Shown here: positions 61,511-64,000 of the stretch, piece by piece
Numbering within the stretch: position 1 is the stretch's first letter
Layout of the letters: each line of letters begins with the position of its first letter
Source: Numida meleagris
Lineage: Eukaryota > Chordata > Aves > Galliformes > Numididae
NCBI RefSeq assembly: GCF_002078875.1
Contig: NC_034412.1
Coordinates: 32,063,552 to 32,127,551, forward strand
Length of the DNA stretch: 64,000 nucleotides
Direction of reading: 5' to 3'
The notes under the pieces: model-generated
What the model saw: the letters and a program-made list of their open reading frames with translations, nothing else
Database searches by the model: none
Told to the model about the DNA's origin: nothing
Position numbers and translations under genes: made by a program

Positions 61511-62882
61511 GGAATAACAGTTTTACAGGAGTAGGTGGTTCTAATTTTACACTTTTTATTAAAAATGTTCCTCTGGACTGAAGGGCAGGAGGGATAAATA
61601 GTATTCCTGAAGTCACCTTAGCTTAGCAAGCAATAGTAGTACAAATACTCCTAGCTACAATTATGAATTTTGCTGGTACATCACTAAATTAGCCAAGTGA
61701 CAAAATTAGCTGGTTGTTTGGCTAAAGACCAGAAAAAATTAATCTGAACCACTGATATTACTATCTCGGGGCAGTGCAAGGCTTTTAATAAACCACAGAA
61801 TCAGAAAGGGTAAAACAGGAAAACGTAGCTTGCCACAAGCAGTGTTTTGTAGGTGTTTATTACTTACAAACCATTTAGCAGATAGGTAAAAGAAATGTAA
61901 GCCACAAGGAAAGTAAACAGACCTGATGATGCTTTCACTGAAATAAGCATACATGAATTTTATAGACTCCAAAAGGAAGAGTCTCAGAAGAAGTACATAA
62001 AACTATAAATCTTTATAGATCAGCAACTTTGGGAAGAAGGAGGAGGGGTCAGCTCTTTTGTAAGGCAGTATTAACTTTTCATCTAAATAGAAATGCTCAT
62101 TTGTATACAGCCTTCTGAACATACTAAAAACAAAGCAGGTAATTCTGTGCATCAAATATATACATATTTGAAAACAGTCTTAGACTGATGTGAGTATAAA
62201 AAATTTACTCTCTATAGCTATAAATTTATGGTCTTCCTTAGATTATGATTGATGCCTTTCTCTGGTACAAGAGTTTTGTCATGCAAAATACCCTTAGAGC
62301 TTTAATCGTCACAAGAAAAGACTGTAAACCTACATAGTTTCCTCAAGGAGGCTTTCAAAGTTTACATATCAAACAGGCGTGCCATTGCTAGCTTTCAGCA
62401 CAATGGTATCACTGCAATAAACTAGTCAACTGAGAAATTCAAATAACACAAAACGTCAGTTAAATGGAAATTACTTGCATTTAGGAATTGATGGAGAAAT
62501 AGAATTAATTGTAAAATGCTTTGGGTAGGCTGTCAGTAAGAGGGGGGTGTGAAATGGCAGAAAATAAAACAGCAGGATCTGCTGTGAAAGGGGATGGAAA
62601 CAGTGATAATCAACAAAAAATGTTAATTTTATTTTTGTCCAGATATAAAACTAGGAAATTGATTTATCTTGTAATATTGCTTCTCTTCTGCTTGGTAAAT
62701 ACTACCACTATGATCAGTGCTTTAGAACAATGGTAGCAGAAGTAATGACTTCTGTAGGATGCACAGAAACAGGGCAAAAGCTGGATTAAAGTCAAGGTTG
62801 GAACTTCAGGACAGTAGGAATCATAATAAATAATATGGAATATTTCAACAAAATGAATGTTTCTGGCTAAAATAATAAAAGG

Positions 62883-62920
62883 TTTAAATCAGTAGAGAGA
62901 ATTTAAATCAGCAGAGAGAA
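62883..62920 (+). repeat. 19-bp tandem duplication
   Basis: TTTAAATCAGTAGAGAGAA (62883-62901) is followed directly by a copy (62902-62920) differing at one base (T to C). Confidence 0.9.
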
Positions 62921-64000
62921 AAAGATATTTATTTTTTCCACTCTGCTAACATTGAGGACTGCTGGGTATAATTCTGAATTGCCTCAGAGCTGCTTACTGT
63001 AATCAAGTTCCCCCTTTCACACATTCAAGAGCACTTCTGGCACCAGCGGTGGACGGGAATAGGTGGCAAAAGCTGCCAGTCTGACTTCTGGCTGAGAGGT
63101 CTCAGCTGGTTCCTCAAGTCGGCTTTGAAAGTTGGCAGAAGAATAAGGTTGCCACCTGGCTAGTTAAAAAAAAATAAAGCTTGCTCCAGCCACTTCATTT
63201 GCATGTCCAAATTATAAGCAACCAAACACAAAATTTTAATGGTTCACAAACTGAGAAAAAAACAAATCCCTATGGAAGTACTTTGTAATTGCTATTATCC
63301 TCAGTATTTGCATCATTAGGATGCTTTAAAAATAATGTAAAATCGATCTGTTCCATCAAAGACTTAGAATGTCGGTTATGTACAATTTTTGAAATAAAAT
63401 TTTGTCATGAGAGTCACGTTGGAGACTTGTGCTGAGCAGAATTAAAGCACCAATGATTGCTTTTAGAATTTCCTCACAGATTAAAAGTAGGCAAAATGTT
63501 CCTAATCCTACTTTAAACTAGAGAAAACATGTTTGCTTGATAAGTGAAATAAGAGTTTTTGTTTACCATTATTAGACTTTTTTTTGTATAAATAAACACT
63601 TATTCAAATGGCTGAGAGGATTTCAAGTTTGGATTAAAGAGGCTTAAAAAAGAAGAATATTGAACAGCAAACTATGGACTCCAAACCTGAGATAATAAGG
63701 AAGCACCGGATGAAAACTTTGATATTCTTCCCTCTTCAAGAGTTAACGCTAATTGCTTCAGTTAGCCTACAGTGGAACTGTATTTCTAAAAAGCCTTTAA
63801 ACCTTTCTAGGTGCTCTAAAAGAAATTTTAAAACATTTCTAAAGAAATAGAAATGCTTTTAGATAGTAATCTGTTTTGGTTATTCTTTTCTTGGTGAAAG
63901 GTAATAGAAGTTCTTAGTGGAAGGTGCCATTTTAGTAAAGGTAGTTACAGTTCTTGGAGGACGATAGAAAACAGTGCCATGAGGGATGTGGTAGGGTCAG

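Larger units (their letters stand above)
57493..64000. other. Unique AT-rich non-coding interval
   Basis: No recognisable gene or interspersed repeat is seen. A purine-rich stretch at 57640-57870 generates spurious Phe/Leu/Ser-rich frames on the minus strand. Simple tracts lie at 58032-58047 and 61476-61510, and a GC-richer island at 60280-60430. The last kilobase holds a possible regulatory block at about 63000-63220 with an ATTTGCAT octamer at 63197-63204. Confidence 0.55.

Noticed and set aside
14837..63204. Several ATTTGCAT/ATGCAAAT octamers
   Set aside because: At least six occur, not far above what AT-rich DNA of this size gives by chance, so single octamers are not treated as evidence.
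1..64000. tRNA, rRNA, CRISPR arrays, operons or other bacterial-type systems
   Set aside because: No tRNA B-box with a foldable cloverleaf, no regular spaced repeats, and no dense coding were found; the sequence is vertebrate nuclear DNA.

Overview
The window looks like nuclear DNA from a bird, most likely a galliform. It is AT-rich and gene-poor. It carries several 5'-truncated CR1 LINEs ending in the avian ATTCTATG-type 3' terminus, a relic of what I recognise as the chicken mariner Galluhop/Mariner1_GG, and two solo LTRs of avian endogenous retroviruses. Family assignments rest on remembered consensus sequences; no search was run. I recognise no complete protein-coding gene, tRNA, rRNA or CRISPR array. 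Nearly all short open reading frames look like chance or repeat-derived frames.

Layout. 1-6.05 kb: unique AT-rich DNA with two short inverted repeats. 6054-7016: a solo LTR (+) whose T-rich part has expanded into a perfect 16-bp polypyrimidine minisatellite, interrupted by a 255-base assembly gap. 10.2-10.6 kb: a CR1 3' end (-). 16.3-17.8 kb: a mariner 5' end (+) and a CR1 copy (+) with an internal deletion and a templated-looking filler at the junction. 21.7 and 26.7 kb: two short CR1 tails (+). 34723-35173: a second solo LTR (+) with an NF-E2/AP-1 site, a TATA-like box and three strong inverted repeats. 45.4-46.5 kb: the longest CR1 copy (+), with frameshifts and a changed reverse transcriptase catalytic motif. 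56.9-57.5 kb: another CR1 tail (+). The remainder is unique sequence with simple repeats, a G-quadruplex motif, and a few fragments resembling old amniote-wide repeats.

The window could be intronic or intergenic. Five segments have good splice-site context around an open frame (19442-19486, 29966-30034 and 37256-37324 on +; 481-501 and 44321-44484 on -), but none encodes a peptide I recognise and several such coincidences are expected in 128 kb of strand. Eight of nine interspersed repeats lie on +, weakly compatible with an intron of a minus-strand gene. Several stretches rich in homeodomain, POU and E-box type motifs (24.6-25.6, 38.4-38.6, 47.2-47.7, 52.6-53.0 and 63.0-63.2 kb) are candidates for conserved regulatory DNA, which only alignment can confirm. 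I found no convincing undescribed system; the most noteworthy objects are the LTR-internal minisatellite, the hairpin-rich LTR, and the exon-like segment at 37.3 kb.
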